Source: Calonectria ilicicola | Taxonomy: Eukaryota; Ascomycota; Sordariomycetes; Hypocreales; Nectriaceae | Direction: 5' to 3' | Assembly: GCA_020809705.1 (NCBI GenBank) | Contig: CP085828.1 | Coordinates: 1 to 64,000, forward strand | DNA: 64,000 nucleotides | In this document: piece by piece, positions 32,901-43,125 of the stretch | Position numbering within the stretch: the first letter of the stretch is position 1 | Layout of the letters: the number at the start of each line of letters is the position of its first letter | The notes under the pieces: generated by a model | What the model was told of the DNA's origin: nothing | The model's database searches: none | Seen by the model: the letters and a program-made list of their open reading frames with translations, nothing else | Translations under genes and position numbers: made by a program

Positions 32901-33548
32901 TATAATCACAGTATTAAAACAACACCAGCAAAAGCCAACTTTGGCTTCACACCAGACGCTTACCGAGCCCCCTTAGAAGGCACAATTCAAGCAAAAGCTA
33001 TGATTAAGTCAGATGATCTGAGAAAATTACATGAAGAAATAAAGACAGAACTTGAGTTCGTCCGCAACATAATGAAAAGACATTACAACCTAAAAAGGCT
33101 GAAGGGACCATCCTTCTCGGAGGGAGATATGGTCTACCTAGCAACAAAAAATCTTGCAACAAAAAGACAAAACAAAAAAATCAACTTCACGCAGATTGGA
33201 CCATACCCAATTAAAAGAAAAATATCAGAAAACAACTACGAACTCGACCTCCCAGACAACATCAAGGTTCACCCTATCTTCCATATCTCACTACTGGAAC
33301 CTGGCGATGGCATCCAGGTGAACACAGGACCCAAATATAAGCCACAAATAGAAAACCCAGAAGACCAATGGGAAGTAGAGAAAATACTACAAAGAAGAGA
33401 GGAAGACGGAAAATTCGAAATTAAATGGAAAGGCTATGAAGAAACAACCTGGGAACCCGCCAAACATCTTACACATTGCTCGAAGATGCTGGAAGCATTT
33501 CTCCGGAATCAACGCAAAGGAAATCGGGCAAACCGCTCCAGTCGATAA
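29886..33548 (+). pseudogene. Pol polyprotein of Ty3 element 2, two nonsense codons
   Basis: Protease has VDSGAEQNYV (Asp at 30054). RT runs from about 30700 and has CYLDDILIF near 31165. RNase H starts near 31600 (ETDASDFALGAQ). Integrase has its zinc-binding HPLHGHKG...CKECSLC near 32270-32400, then DFITDL, SDRGQPFASKFWQ and NQEIEQYL. The C-terminal chromodomain (QWEVEKIL...WKGYEETTWEPAKHL) ends at 33548. TAG at 30036-30038 replaces a Gln codon just before the protease, and TAG at 32469-32471 replaces the Trp of the conserved RPW motif before the integrase core. Both fit single RIP-type changes. Otherwise the reading frame is complete. Confidence 0.92.
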
Positions 33549-33567
33549 CCCCATAATCCTCAAGTAA

Positions 33568-34061
33568 CTATACCTCTGATAACGCAGACACCTCCGCACG
33601 CTCCTTTTCCTCTAATTCATCCAAATCCTCACAACCCCAAGAAATCATCTCCTTCGCCTTCTCACACAAATGCCACTCCTAAGTACGCAAACACTGCAAC
33701 CGAGCCAAAGCACTCATTAAATCTGCCTCAGCTTTCTCCTTTTCCCCATCAATCCGATCCTTCTCACAGGAAACCCGCTCAACTAAAGAAAAATAAGCAC
33801 ATAAAGCCAAGAAAAGAAAAAAACACACTCACAAGCCTGAGCAGAAACACCTCCAAAATCACATCCAGAATACTTATTCTTCACGCAAAATTCACAGCAG
33901 CTTTTTCCTTCAGCCACAACACAGGACAGCTGCCCAGCGCGAAAACAAGCCGAACAACGAGGCATCTCGAAGCCAAATTTGTCAATTAACTTAGCAATAT
34001 CCTTTCGACAAGCTTCAGTCACCTTAAGACGAGGCACAACCTTGGTAACGCGACCTGACAT
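33568..34061 (-). CDS. Antisense Zn2Cys6-like and coiled-coil gene in Ty3 element 2
   Basis: Exon 1 (34061-33833) encodes MSGRVTKVVPRLKVTEACRK and a Cys cluster CSACFRAGQLSC...CEFCVKNKYSGC, spacing CX2CX7CX8CX2CX7C, close to fungal binuclear zinc clusters. A 50-nt intron (GTGAGT...CTTTAG, 33832-33783) leads to exon 2, which is charged and coiled-coil-like (FERVSCEKDRIDGEKEKAEA). A TAG at 33679-33681 (former CAG or CAA) truncates it; the original stop was probably at 33568-33570, 20 nt from the end of pol. It is convergent with pol, inside the element. DNA-binding is only inferred from the spacing. A parallel gene sits in the other Ty3 element. Confidence 0.72.
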
Positions 34062-34177
34062 CCTATCAGTACCAGAAATCACGAAAAATAAAAAGAGGAA
34101 AACACACGGTAATCAAGGGTAGGGAAACTGGCCTATTTACCTGGCCTTGGGACAAGACCAACAGAGGGGGAGTATCG

Positions 34178-34575
34178 TGTTATGACCCAAACGCCCAAAG
34201 GCGGTAAACAGGGGCAGAACCCAAACCAATCAAACCAAACTACCCTAGACCAATAAAACCAACCAATAAGAATAAAGTCGAACGAGCCCCGTTCGACTCT
34301 GCCGAAGATCGCAACGAACACTGTCGAACCGACCCCGTTCGACTATTGCGATAACGGAACCTTAGATAGAAAAGTATATAGACGGATCGAGTCCCACCGT
34401 AAGGAACGGAACCGATCAGCTTTCAATACAACTTGGTTACCTCAATTGCGATTGACTATTACCTAACGTAACACTTCCATTGCTCCATTTACCATAACGC
34501 GCCTAACCATCCTGCCAACAATAAACCCTTCGTTCTGATTGGTTCATCAAGTTGGGAATTGACCAGACCGTTACA
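34178..34575 (+). repeat. 3' LTR of Ty3 element 2
   Basis: A 398-bp copy of 27672-28069. I saw one substitution (GATAAAACC versus AATAAAACC). A purine-rich tract (AACAGAGGGGGAGT) lies just upstream and may be the plus-strand primer. Confidence 0.92.
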
Positions 34576-36491
34576 TATAGATTTAGAGCTCTCTCCACTA
34601 GAGACCTATGAGCTAAATAGTACCATTAAATGCATAGGTTAAGAAGTAACAAATAAGTCCAATGTAATGCTTAATAGAGCAAAGCTTCTAGTAAAGCTAT
34701 GATTAGAAAGTACTAAAACAACTATATACTTGCTTAATATATTATCTTTAAAGATAAGAAATTAGATATCCCCACTTGAGAAGTTAGATATATAGTTTAG
34801 GTACTATGCTCCTTTACCAATAAGAGAGCTTATAGTTGACTTAAGGCTTGATTGGAATGGTGTGTATGTATATGGTTGCCGCGCCTATCCTTTAGTTGGA
34901 GGCAGGGCGTTGGGCCAACAAAAGAGAGATATAAAAGTCAGCCCTAGAGGCCATATAGGGTATTTGGTGGGATATATAGCTTACAATATATATTATATAT
35001 AGATACCTTGACTTGCAAGGGTTATTATAACTTGAAATAGGTAATTTAATGAGCATATCGGTTATAAACCGGATAAGCCAAGCTCAGCCAAGCATACAGT
35101 CATCCAACTCAAAGATTGGGCTCTCCAAATCAAAGAGGAAATCGATAATAAGGTAACATACAAGGGATCTTTGTAAGGATTAATATCTGCGGGTTTGAAC
35201 TCGGGGGTGAAGGCGCCTATAAGTATAGAAACAACTATTTAAAGTGCAGTAAAAGACACTAAGCATACACCTAGTCAAATGTCTACAGAACTTCAAACGC
35301 TAGAACAAACTCTAGAACTAGAAAACGTGCATTTAGGGAGCACAGCAGAAGCTCAACAGAGCACAGGTCAGATGCAACAAATAGAGACAAGCACAATAGA
35401 CCAACCACTAATAGAACAGTCCACGAGCTCGGAGGTGCATACACCCAAGACAGTAGATAAGCAACCAGAACAGTTGGAGCAGGCAACGAACCAACCAGTG
35501 AGCGGGGCAGCAGAGGAAGCAGTAGCTACGCTGCCGTCTGAGCCACCAGAGCTCACAATTGTTGTCAACACTGGCACACCACAAAGCCAAGAACGGGAGT
35601 CAGGACCTACATATAGAAGAGGCGGAGGTTAAAGGCGAGGCCAACCAGTCGTTCAAACGCTTGCAGGCGCACGAACACGCCGTCACCAAGCTCAAAGAAG
35701 CAACACAAGGCAGAACCGAAGGACTCTAACACGGCAAGATCGCAACGAGGACTTGATGTTGAATTTCTTTATGACTGATCATTATGAGATAAATTATATA
35801 GATCCTAAGAGCATTTAAATTGTATTTGCAACACTTATAGGAGCAGTAAAGCAGAAGGAAGCTGCTCAGATTAACGCGGCACCAAACCGCCCTAAGCTAT
35901 ACCAAGATGACCTTCTTAAGCCCCCACAGAATTGGAGAGAGATGATAAAATACCTATTAAATGAGCTATTTATTCAAGCAGCGCATTAGGAGGTTAGAAT
36001 CCTAATTAAAAAGGGAATATGGAGAGAAATAGAGCGCATAAAGGCACGAACTAAACCGCTGCCGCTTAAATGGGTCTTTACTTACAAATTTAACTAAGAT
36101 AGATATTTTGAATGATATAAGGCAAGATTGTACGTTCGAGGTAACTTACAGGAAAGCTCTACAATCGAGAGCACATATACTACAACGCTCATAGCGCGGT
36201 TATTCTGTATAATCATTGCTCTAGCTGCTCAATTTGACCTGGAAATCAAGCAACTTGATATCATCAATGCCTTTGTTAATGTAATAAGAAGCAAAGATAG
36301 TACACCAGTTATATACGAGTTATCAGACGGATTTAAGCAGCTAAATAAGTGCATAGAGCTAGACCGAGCTCTATATGGTCTTAGGGACTTGCCCTAGCTG
36401 TGGTTCAATGAGTTTGCTTTAACCCTTAAGAAGCTAGGAATGGAAGCTAGCTTGGAAGAGCCCTGCCTATTTTATACTAAAGCTTGTAATG
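34576..36491 (+). pseudogene. Decayed copia integrase C-terminus and RT
   Basis: After the Ty3 element, copia pol resumes: GCRAYPLVGG...DIKVSPRGHIGYLVGY near 34880-34990, then a low-complexity linker that is still open at 35279-35632. RT follows from about 36020 (KPLPLKWVFTYKF), with LYVRGNLQ, IKQLDIINAFVN and ALYGLR, up to EEPCLFYTKACNV at 36491. Stops are mostly TAG/TAA from CAG/CAA. Confidence 0.8.
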
Positions 36492-36699
36492 TAACGTATA
36501 TGATAAGCATGCGTCGCAGACAAGTATGCGTCGCACTTTCCGCCACCCCCCATTTTTAATTTAAAATAAAAACATTACAAGGCATTTAATTAATTAAAAC
36601 TAATTGCTATTCTCTTCTTTAGAGGTCTCAATAACTACCTGACATATCCTTACATTATGACCAGTCTTGCTGTAAGTCCTGCAGTGCCTTTTGCCTGGT

Positions 36700-38640
36700 T
36701 GTATTAACTTCTTTTAACTATTACTTCTTAATGATTCTGCTTGTATTTGCGTATTTGCATCCATCTGATCAATTGCTTCTTGTGCACTAGCTACTGTCAT
36801 TATCCCTCCATCTTATAGTCTAGTCCTTTTTGATCTACAGCGTTTACTAAGTATCTCATTTGCTTATCAAAGATCCTGTATCTTAGCTTTTATTAATACT
36901 ATCTTATATATAACTGCCTTTATTCCTTTAAAAAGCGATTGTAATACCTTAATAATAGACTTTAGAGAGATACTTTGTAGTCTTCTAATTTATCTTTTAA
37001 GATACTTAAACTAAGAGCTAGTCTTAGTAATATTCCTTGGAGTCTTTGGAGCCCAAGGGCTAGTAGGCTTAATTATTTGATCAAAAGGTATTGGAGTTTA
37101 TAACCGCACATCAAGCTTTGATATAACATTTTCTGCATCTAGAGGATAAAGCCTAGCTCCTCTAAATCCTACTTGAATATTCTTTTCTATAATAACGGTA
37201 TTATATATATTATAAAAGGCCGAGAAGAAGTTAGACTTTGAAATGTGGGTAATAGAGCATCTGATTAAATGCTCTATTTCTTTCCTATATGCTATTTTTA
37301 GTGGCCCAAAGTATGTAATATCAAGAGGCTAAAGTAGATGAGATGGATTAGGTGGTATATAAAGTGTGATGATTTTATTGTTTTTGTAATATTCCTTAAA
37401 TTAGACTGAATGATGACTTTTATGCCCGTTAAGGATAAGAAGATAATAGTAACTAATTGATCAATTGCTTGTATGATGATTGAAGTGCTTTAGCCACTTA
37501 AGACCTGTTGCATTATCGGTCCAGCTATTTTGGGTAGTAGTAATAGCTTAATTGGCTGGAAGGTTATTTTCTTTATACCAATTGGTAAGATAATATTGGC
37601 CTATAATAATAAGAAATGGCAGGATTACCCAGCCTCTTGTATTAATAGCTTGAATAGCTGTTATCCATTCTTAATTTCTAGGCTGGATTAATTTCAGGTT
37701 TGAATGTCTTTCTGTACCTATTATAACCATTCCACTTGCAATAATGCCTATTATAAAGCCAGTCTTATTAAAGTTATAGATATTATCTGATTTAATATTA
37801 TACTTCCTTATTACATTTACCACAAGCTTAAACCAATTATTAATAATCTTTAGATCTTCACATTTAGCCCTTTTATAATCATATTTACAAAAGAATTGTG
37901 TTTTAAGGTCTATATATTACTTTATAAAGTTTAAAGCCTAGTGCTAGCCAATTGGTAGTTCATTTTAATTAGAAAGCAATTGATCAGCCATTTCTTTCAC
38001 ACCAGAAAGCCATTGTAACGGAGTAGACCCTAGCCACTACACCAAAAGGATATGCGTTGTGATGTCAACAACATCACAACCAGCTAGAGTATATATGTGA
38101 CACAGTTAGGACTGTGACAGTACTTCCCTCTCTCATAGGCTCTGTCCGCCCGGGCCGGCACGGCGAAGTCTGTGGCTAAACAGCCCCACTATATGTATCC
38201 CCAAGGGTTCATTGAGCCAGGCAGGACTGCAACTCTAAAGAGAGCCTTGAACTGGTGTACGAGGCGGGACTCGAACACACAGCCTTTCGACATCACAAAC
38301 TGTAACGGATTAGACCCTAGCCACTACACCAAAAGGATATGCGTTGTGATGTCAACAACATCACAACCAGCTAGAGTATATATGTGACACAGTTAGGACT
38401 GTGACAGCCATAGAGGGAATCCTCGTAAATCTAGATCTAGAATAAACTAAAGAATGATATCCTCTTCTAGATTGGATAGCTTGTGTGATAGAGGGACCTA
38501 ATTGCTTCGAGATTGAATCCCCTTCTGCCGATGATGTAGCTTATACTCATTAACTTTATAGATCTGTGCAGCCTTTTGGGTGCTTAATTTTTGGGGACCT
38601 TAAATGGCTTGAAGGGTAAGAAGGGTATTAGCCTTTATAT
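36700..38640 (-). pseudogene. Pogo-family transposase, RIP-damaged and split
   Basis: From the minus strand: YFILDLDLRGFP, the TRIM insertion (38014-38411), then WLSGVKEMADQLL, FFCKYDYKRAKCED, IYNFNKTGF (from the catalytic NxDE region), WTDNATGLKWL, LLILNGHKSH (LLLDGHxSH region) and IPPNPSHLLQPLDITYFGPLK. These are diagnostic DDE motifs of Fot1/pogo transposases. Catalytic Asp/Glu codons have become Asn/Lys, and many stops are present. Confidence 0.88.
38014..38406 (-). mobile_element. TRIM-like miniature LTR element
   Basis: Two 106-bp LTRs (38014-38119 and 38301-38406; one G/T difference seen) enclose only 181 bp. A perfect GCCAT target duplication (38009-38013 and 38407-38411) flanks it. 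Removing it restores the transposase frame. On the minus strand a purine tract (GAGAGAGGGAAGT) precedes the 3' LTR, which sets the orientation. No coding capacity exists, so it must have been mobilised in trans. The internal region next to the 5' LTR has a tRNA T-arm-like string (GTTCGAGTCCCGCC), and the LTR has an A-box-like TGGTGTAGTGGCTAGG. Confidence 0.85.
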
Positions 38641-38753
38641 TGGACTGTGATATGTTTGATGGTTGAGAAGTATTTGATTAATTGAAAAGTGTTGTGTATG
38701 AGGGATTTTTGCGACGTATACTTGTCTGCGATGCATGCTTATTATATACGTTA

Positions 38754-39710
38754 TTTATTGTATTATTTATAGATAATATTCTAGTATTATATTATAGGAA
38801 TAATATATCTATAGTACTAGGAATAATAAAAGATATTAAGAAAATATATAAGACCTTGGATAAAGGTGATGCACAATAGTTCCTAGGTATAAAGATAATT
38901 CGAGATCGCACAAAGCATAAGATATATCTATCTTATAATTTATATATTAAGAAAATAGCTATAAAGTTCAAATTGGATACTACAAACACTCACCCTAGCA
39001 TACCAATTCCAGCAATAGAGCTAGCCAAAAGGCAAGACCAAGTAACTACGTAGGAAATAAAGATATATCAGGAAAAAGTCGGTTCCCTGCTATATATAGC
39101 AATAATGATTAAACCGGACCTCGCATTTACAGCGTCATTATTATCCCGTTTTCTCACCAACCTAAGTCAGGAGCACCAAAACGCTGCTAACCAAGCTATT
39201 TAATATCTCTTCATAACACGAGGTCTTGTAATTCAATATGGTCAGAGCAGTGAATTGTAGGCTATGGTGATCGCCAGTGATACCTCTTTCGCTGACGACC
39301 CTGAAATACGAAGGTCTTCATAAGGCTATATGATAAGCCTATTTGGCGGACTAGTTATGTGGAAGGCCACTTGCTAAGCTACTGTAATAACGTCAATAAT
39401 AGAGGTAGAAATGCTTGCTTTAGAATATACCGCGAAGGAAACAATTAGCCTAAAGCACCTTTTCAGTGAAATACGCTTTAATCTAGAGGTAGACTGGAAC
39501 CTGTAGTGTGATAACCTCTAAACCATATGACTTGTTATTGAAAAAGGTAGCTGAATAACAATCTGGCTGTGGTATGTTGATATTATGAATATGTGGTTAT
39601 GTCAAGAGTACAAAAAGGGCTCCTTTGAGATAACTTATCTGGAAACAGGGCAAATGCCTGCTGATGGGCTCACTAAAGCACTATCGTGGTAGTGCTTTAA
39701 GTAATTTTAA
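38754..39710 (+). pseudogene. Decayed copia RT end and RNase H
   Basis: It continues the copia RT with FIDNILVLYY (the YVDD region), QEKVGSLLYIAIMIKPDLAF, then RNase H with SDTSFADDPEIRRSS and GYMISLFGGLVMWKAT, EVEMLALEYTAKE and the terminal ETGQMPADGLTKAL. Stops are mainly of the CAG-to-TAG type. The end at about 39690 is the normal end of copia pol. Confidence 0.85.
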
Positions 39711-41397
39711 GTACTATTAAATATGATAGACTTTAGCCAAGTGGAGTAAAAGTGATATGTAAAGAAAAACAATTTATTGAATTAAGCTTATTTTGGCTCT
39801 TTCTTGAGTAATGCTTAAAATTATTAAACTATATACTATATTACTCTTTAAGTATACTCTAAATAATAATAATATCTACAAACTTATTAAGTAAAATATA
39901 AGCATACAAATTGTTAGAGGTTATAATACAGTGGAAGGTAAAAAGGATAAGCTTAAAATTAAACTTATTAAATAAGTATATATTGTATTGTTATTTTATT
40001 TTAGAGGGGCTATATGTTATATATATAGATGAATATTTCCTTTATTAATCAGCAATTTCAATATTTTAATTTCTAAGCAATTATATTATAAATCAATGAT
40101 TTATAAGTTTTTATATTATAAATCAATGGATTTATAATCATTTATTATAAATCAAAATATTTGATTTTTCTATACAGTATATATAGTACTATTAATACTA
40201 TATTAGCTTATAATAATAAGAAAAAATTCAGCTATTTAATAGTTTAACTTTTGTCTTTAAAAGTTTAATATTTGGAGAGTTATTTTAGCTTATTATATTT
40301 ATTATTTTATAAGTTTTTATTTAACACAAATATTACTTCTCTAAATTATTAATAGTATTCTAGGACTTTCTTCTACCTACTCCCTAAGCAATTACCTTAC
40401 TAGCACCTTACTTAAAGAGCTTAAGACTTTTATCTAATATCTTTATAAGTAGATAAAGGATATGCTTTATATAAGTTGCCATCTGTATAGTTAGTTAATA
40501 CAAAGCTCCAGGTAGACTAAATAGTACTTATTTACTTAGCGCTCCCTATTATCTAGAGTGATAATAAGATAACATGCCAGAGGCACAAGTACTTGGCAAC
40601 TACTCATAAGTTAATAATAAAGCATAGAACCAGCCAGCATAAGTGTACCAAGGGTAATATTAATAGTTACCTGCTTTATAAGTAGCATAATGCTTAGAAC
40701 ATCCCTCTACTATATAATAATTCTCAAGCTAGCCCTTTCCAGCAATAGCAGAGCGCAGGCAATTCTCACAGGGCGGGTCGAATGATACTCCCAAAACGCC
40801 AGAAGCCAAAGGTCAAGCACAAGAAGAAGAGTCTGGAGCGCAAGAACCTGGAGTCTCAGCTTGAGAACCAGGAGTTCTAGGCTCGGCGGTCTGGGCATGC
40901 TATGGAACACAGATTAGCCATACAAAACATAGGAAGTGAGTATAGAAATACTTATAGGCGTGCGTTTAGGAGTAGATAGCAAAGGAGTTTATATTAGCTT
41001 GGGATTAGATCCTTTAGTAGTAGCGTGCTGAGAACAAGTGGTGATAGGCTAGAATATAGTATTAGTAAGTATAAATAAAGCTATTATATATACTTATAAG
41101 TAAAAGAAAGAAGTCTTAGACCATTATGCTGGAGCTAGAGATAGATGAGGAAGAAAGGAGTAAGGCTGCAGATATAAGAAACTACAATATTTATAAACTT
41201 TAACTATATTAAATTATAAATATTACTTGGAACTAAGTTTCTTATACTTTAAGGAGCATAGCTTTATAATTACCTCTAAGGCATTACTCCAAGAAATAAT
41301 TTTAATTATTATATTTATTTATATAAAATTACAACAATAAAGGTAAAACTATTCACAACATTCAACAATTCACAACAACAGACTATAGAATAGGGGG
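39711..41397. other. AT-rich 3' region of the copia element
   Basis: No gene is supported. The first 600 bp are extremely AT-rich. A GC-richer island near 40720-40920 reads KPKVKHKKKSLERKNLE on the plus strand and could be a small fragment of another element. The 1.7-kb length is more than a copia 3' UTR needs, so extra insertions are likely. Confidence 0.5.
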
Positions 41398-41574
41398 TGT
41401 ATAGAGACTAGTTGTGGCTGGCCTCGATAGCCTCACGGCCTCAATGCGTTGTCGCAGCCCCACAGCCAATTGGGGCTGGACCTAGCTATAAAACACATAG
41501 TTGACTGCTCTTTATTTCATAGGAATTAAGGCTCTTTCAATCTCTTGTTATGACCCAATGACCAAAGTGTGATA
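41398..41574 (+). repeat. 3' LTR of copia element
   Basis: A 177-bp copy of 26500-26674, followed by the GTGTC target duplication at 41575-41579. Confidence 0.88.
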
Positions 41575-41632
41575 GTGTCAAATTTGGGCTAAATTGGACA
41601 TAATTTGCTTTGGAATTGGTGCAAGAGTTATG

Positions 41633-41748
41633 TGTCGGGAAACGTGTCGCGGTCGGGTGGGGTTACGGTTAGGTGGGGAGCCACTCTATATGTCGGCAAA
41701 CGCGTTGTGGTCGGGTGGGGTCACGGTTGGGTGGGGAGCCACTCTACA
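41633..41748. repeat. 58-bp tandem duplication
   Basis: Two head-to-tail 58-bp units (41633-41690 and 41691-41748), each with TCGGGTGGGGT and GGTGGGGAGCCACTCTA, differ at several positions, mostly transitions. ORFs across it are by-products of the repeat. Confidence 0.8.
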
Positions 41749-43125
41749 CCTTTCGTTTGCGACAAACGTCATAGGCCTGTCTCGGACGCATATTGCATGC
41801 AAGTTGAATACTTAAATGGGGGCACCCAGGGTGGTAGTCAATAGCACGGGATGGAGAAATTATAGCAAAAAATGGCATCAAGGCTCTGAATTGAGTTGCT
41901 CATCTACAAAACCATGTGATGCAAGTAATCATAAATAGTCTGCGTGGGCTAAAAAGGCAGCCAATGCAGTCAGAGGCCAGGACGGAATAAATCCTGGACG
42001 AAGAAGGCGTTAATTTGGGTTAGCCCACCACCGGAATTCTTGGAGAATTAGTTTCCCGCTTAGATAATACGCGCACGAGCACGAGTACGAACCCTCTTAG
42101 GGAGACCATTATTTCTGACTCTAACAAGATACTCCAAAAGAGTTCTTTTGTTACGCCGCCCATCACCCATTATGCGTGACTTATAGACTAGCCACTTGGG
42201 CGTTGGTGTTGTAGTCCCCTGCGAAACCATACACTATATACGTCCGACCTTTGTTATCGTGCCGGGGGGTTGGGAACAATCTGTCGTCATATTGACAATA
42301 ACAACGAAAGGCGCGATCGCCTTGAATTTGTTCAGAAAAATTGCCAACGAGATGAGAGCAGCATTATAGTAGCGGTATGGATTTGGTTTATAGAGCACAT
42401 TAGTCATGCATGCAGGGCATAAGAAGGTTTTAGGACCTACCAGTTGATGAGATCGACATCATCGTTGAATAGTTTATGCACCGGAATGATGTTGTCTCTC
42501 TTATCGCGAAGCTGTAAATTATCTAATGTTTTATTGTGGACAAAGGAGATGGAATTGCCGATCTTGTTAGCCATTGCAGTGACTGATATCAACCGGAATA
42601 GTTCTGTCACTCGAGCGTAGAACGGGAAGTGAAAATTGGGAATTCTAGCAAAGTGTTTGAGAAACTTATCGGCAAGAGCGAATAACCTAGGATCAAATAA
42701 CTAGCGGGGCAATGTGCTCACTAGGGAAGTCCATGATGCGGGGAAACTGGGCTACAAGGTGTAGAAAAGGAGCACCGCATCTCAGATAGACTCTGGGCTA
42801 ATGGTGGCGCTCTGTCTTGGCAGGCGCGTGGCAGGTGGATTCCGCTCGGTATGTTGACAGCATCACAGTCCTCGGCTATACTATGCCGACATTCGTGGCG
42901 ATTTTACTTATGTCAGTTAGTGCGGGGTAATAGATCTGCATGTAGAACTGTGATGAATCATCTGGATGATGGTGATCCCAAGGGGGATTGCGGTTGAAGA
43001 TATAAGTCTGATGACCCTCGATATAGAGGACAGCATACATTCACTCTAATAATCCAAGAGTTGCTATTTATATTTCCATCTCCTCACTGACCAAGCATTC
43101 ACTGGAAACTAAAGTATAGAGCAAG
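41749..43125. other. Region without recognisable gene
   Basis: I see no convincing coding sequence. It is likely the upstream region of the P450 gene. Confidence 0.5.

Larger units (their letters stand above)
27672..34575 (+). mobile_element. Ty3/gypsy chromovirus, nearly intact
   Basis: It has 398-bp LTRs (27672-28069 and 34178-34575) with at least one difference (CG to CA), a full gag, and pol split by two TAG codons. The pol C-terminus is a chromodomain. No matching target duplication is seen (CAGCC on the left, TATAG on the right), and several hundred codons of the host copia element are missing at this point. That suggests recombination between two Ty3 insertions, or a deletion. Confidence 0.93.
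36494..38751 (-). mobile_element. Fot1/pogo (Tc1-mariner) DNA transposon, decayed
   Basis: Terminal inverted repeats of about 42 bp (left 36494-36535, right 38710-38751) differ only by transitions, and TA dinucleotides flank both ends. Removing the element and one TA restores the copia RT frame (CNV, then FIVLFIDNILVLYY). The transposase is on the minus strand and itself interrupted by a TRIM-like element. Confidence 0.92.
26500..41574 (+). mobile_element. Ty1/copia element, RIP-decayed, host of nested insertions
   Basis: LTRs of 175 and 177 bp (26500-26674 and 41398-41574) are flanked by a perfect GTGTC duplication (26495-26499 and 41575-41579). Between them lie decayed gag, integrase C-terminus, RT and RNase H in copia order, interrupted by a Ty3 element (27672-34575) and a pogo transposon (36494-38751). 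The gag end, protease and integrase core are missing around the Ty3 element. Confidence 0.9.

Noticed and set aside
41594..41844. Two overlapping ORFs over the tandem repeat
   Set aside because: They exist because the 58-bp repeat lacks stops; no protein-like composition.
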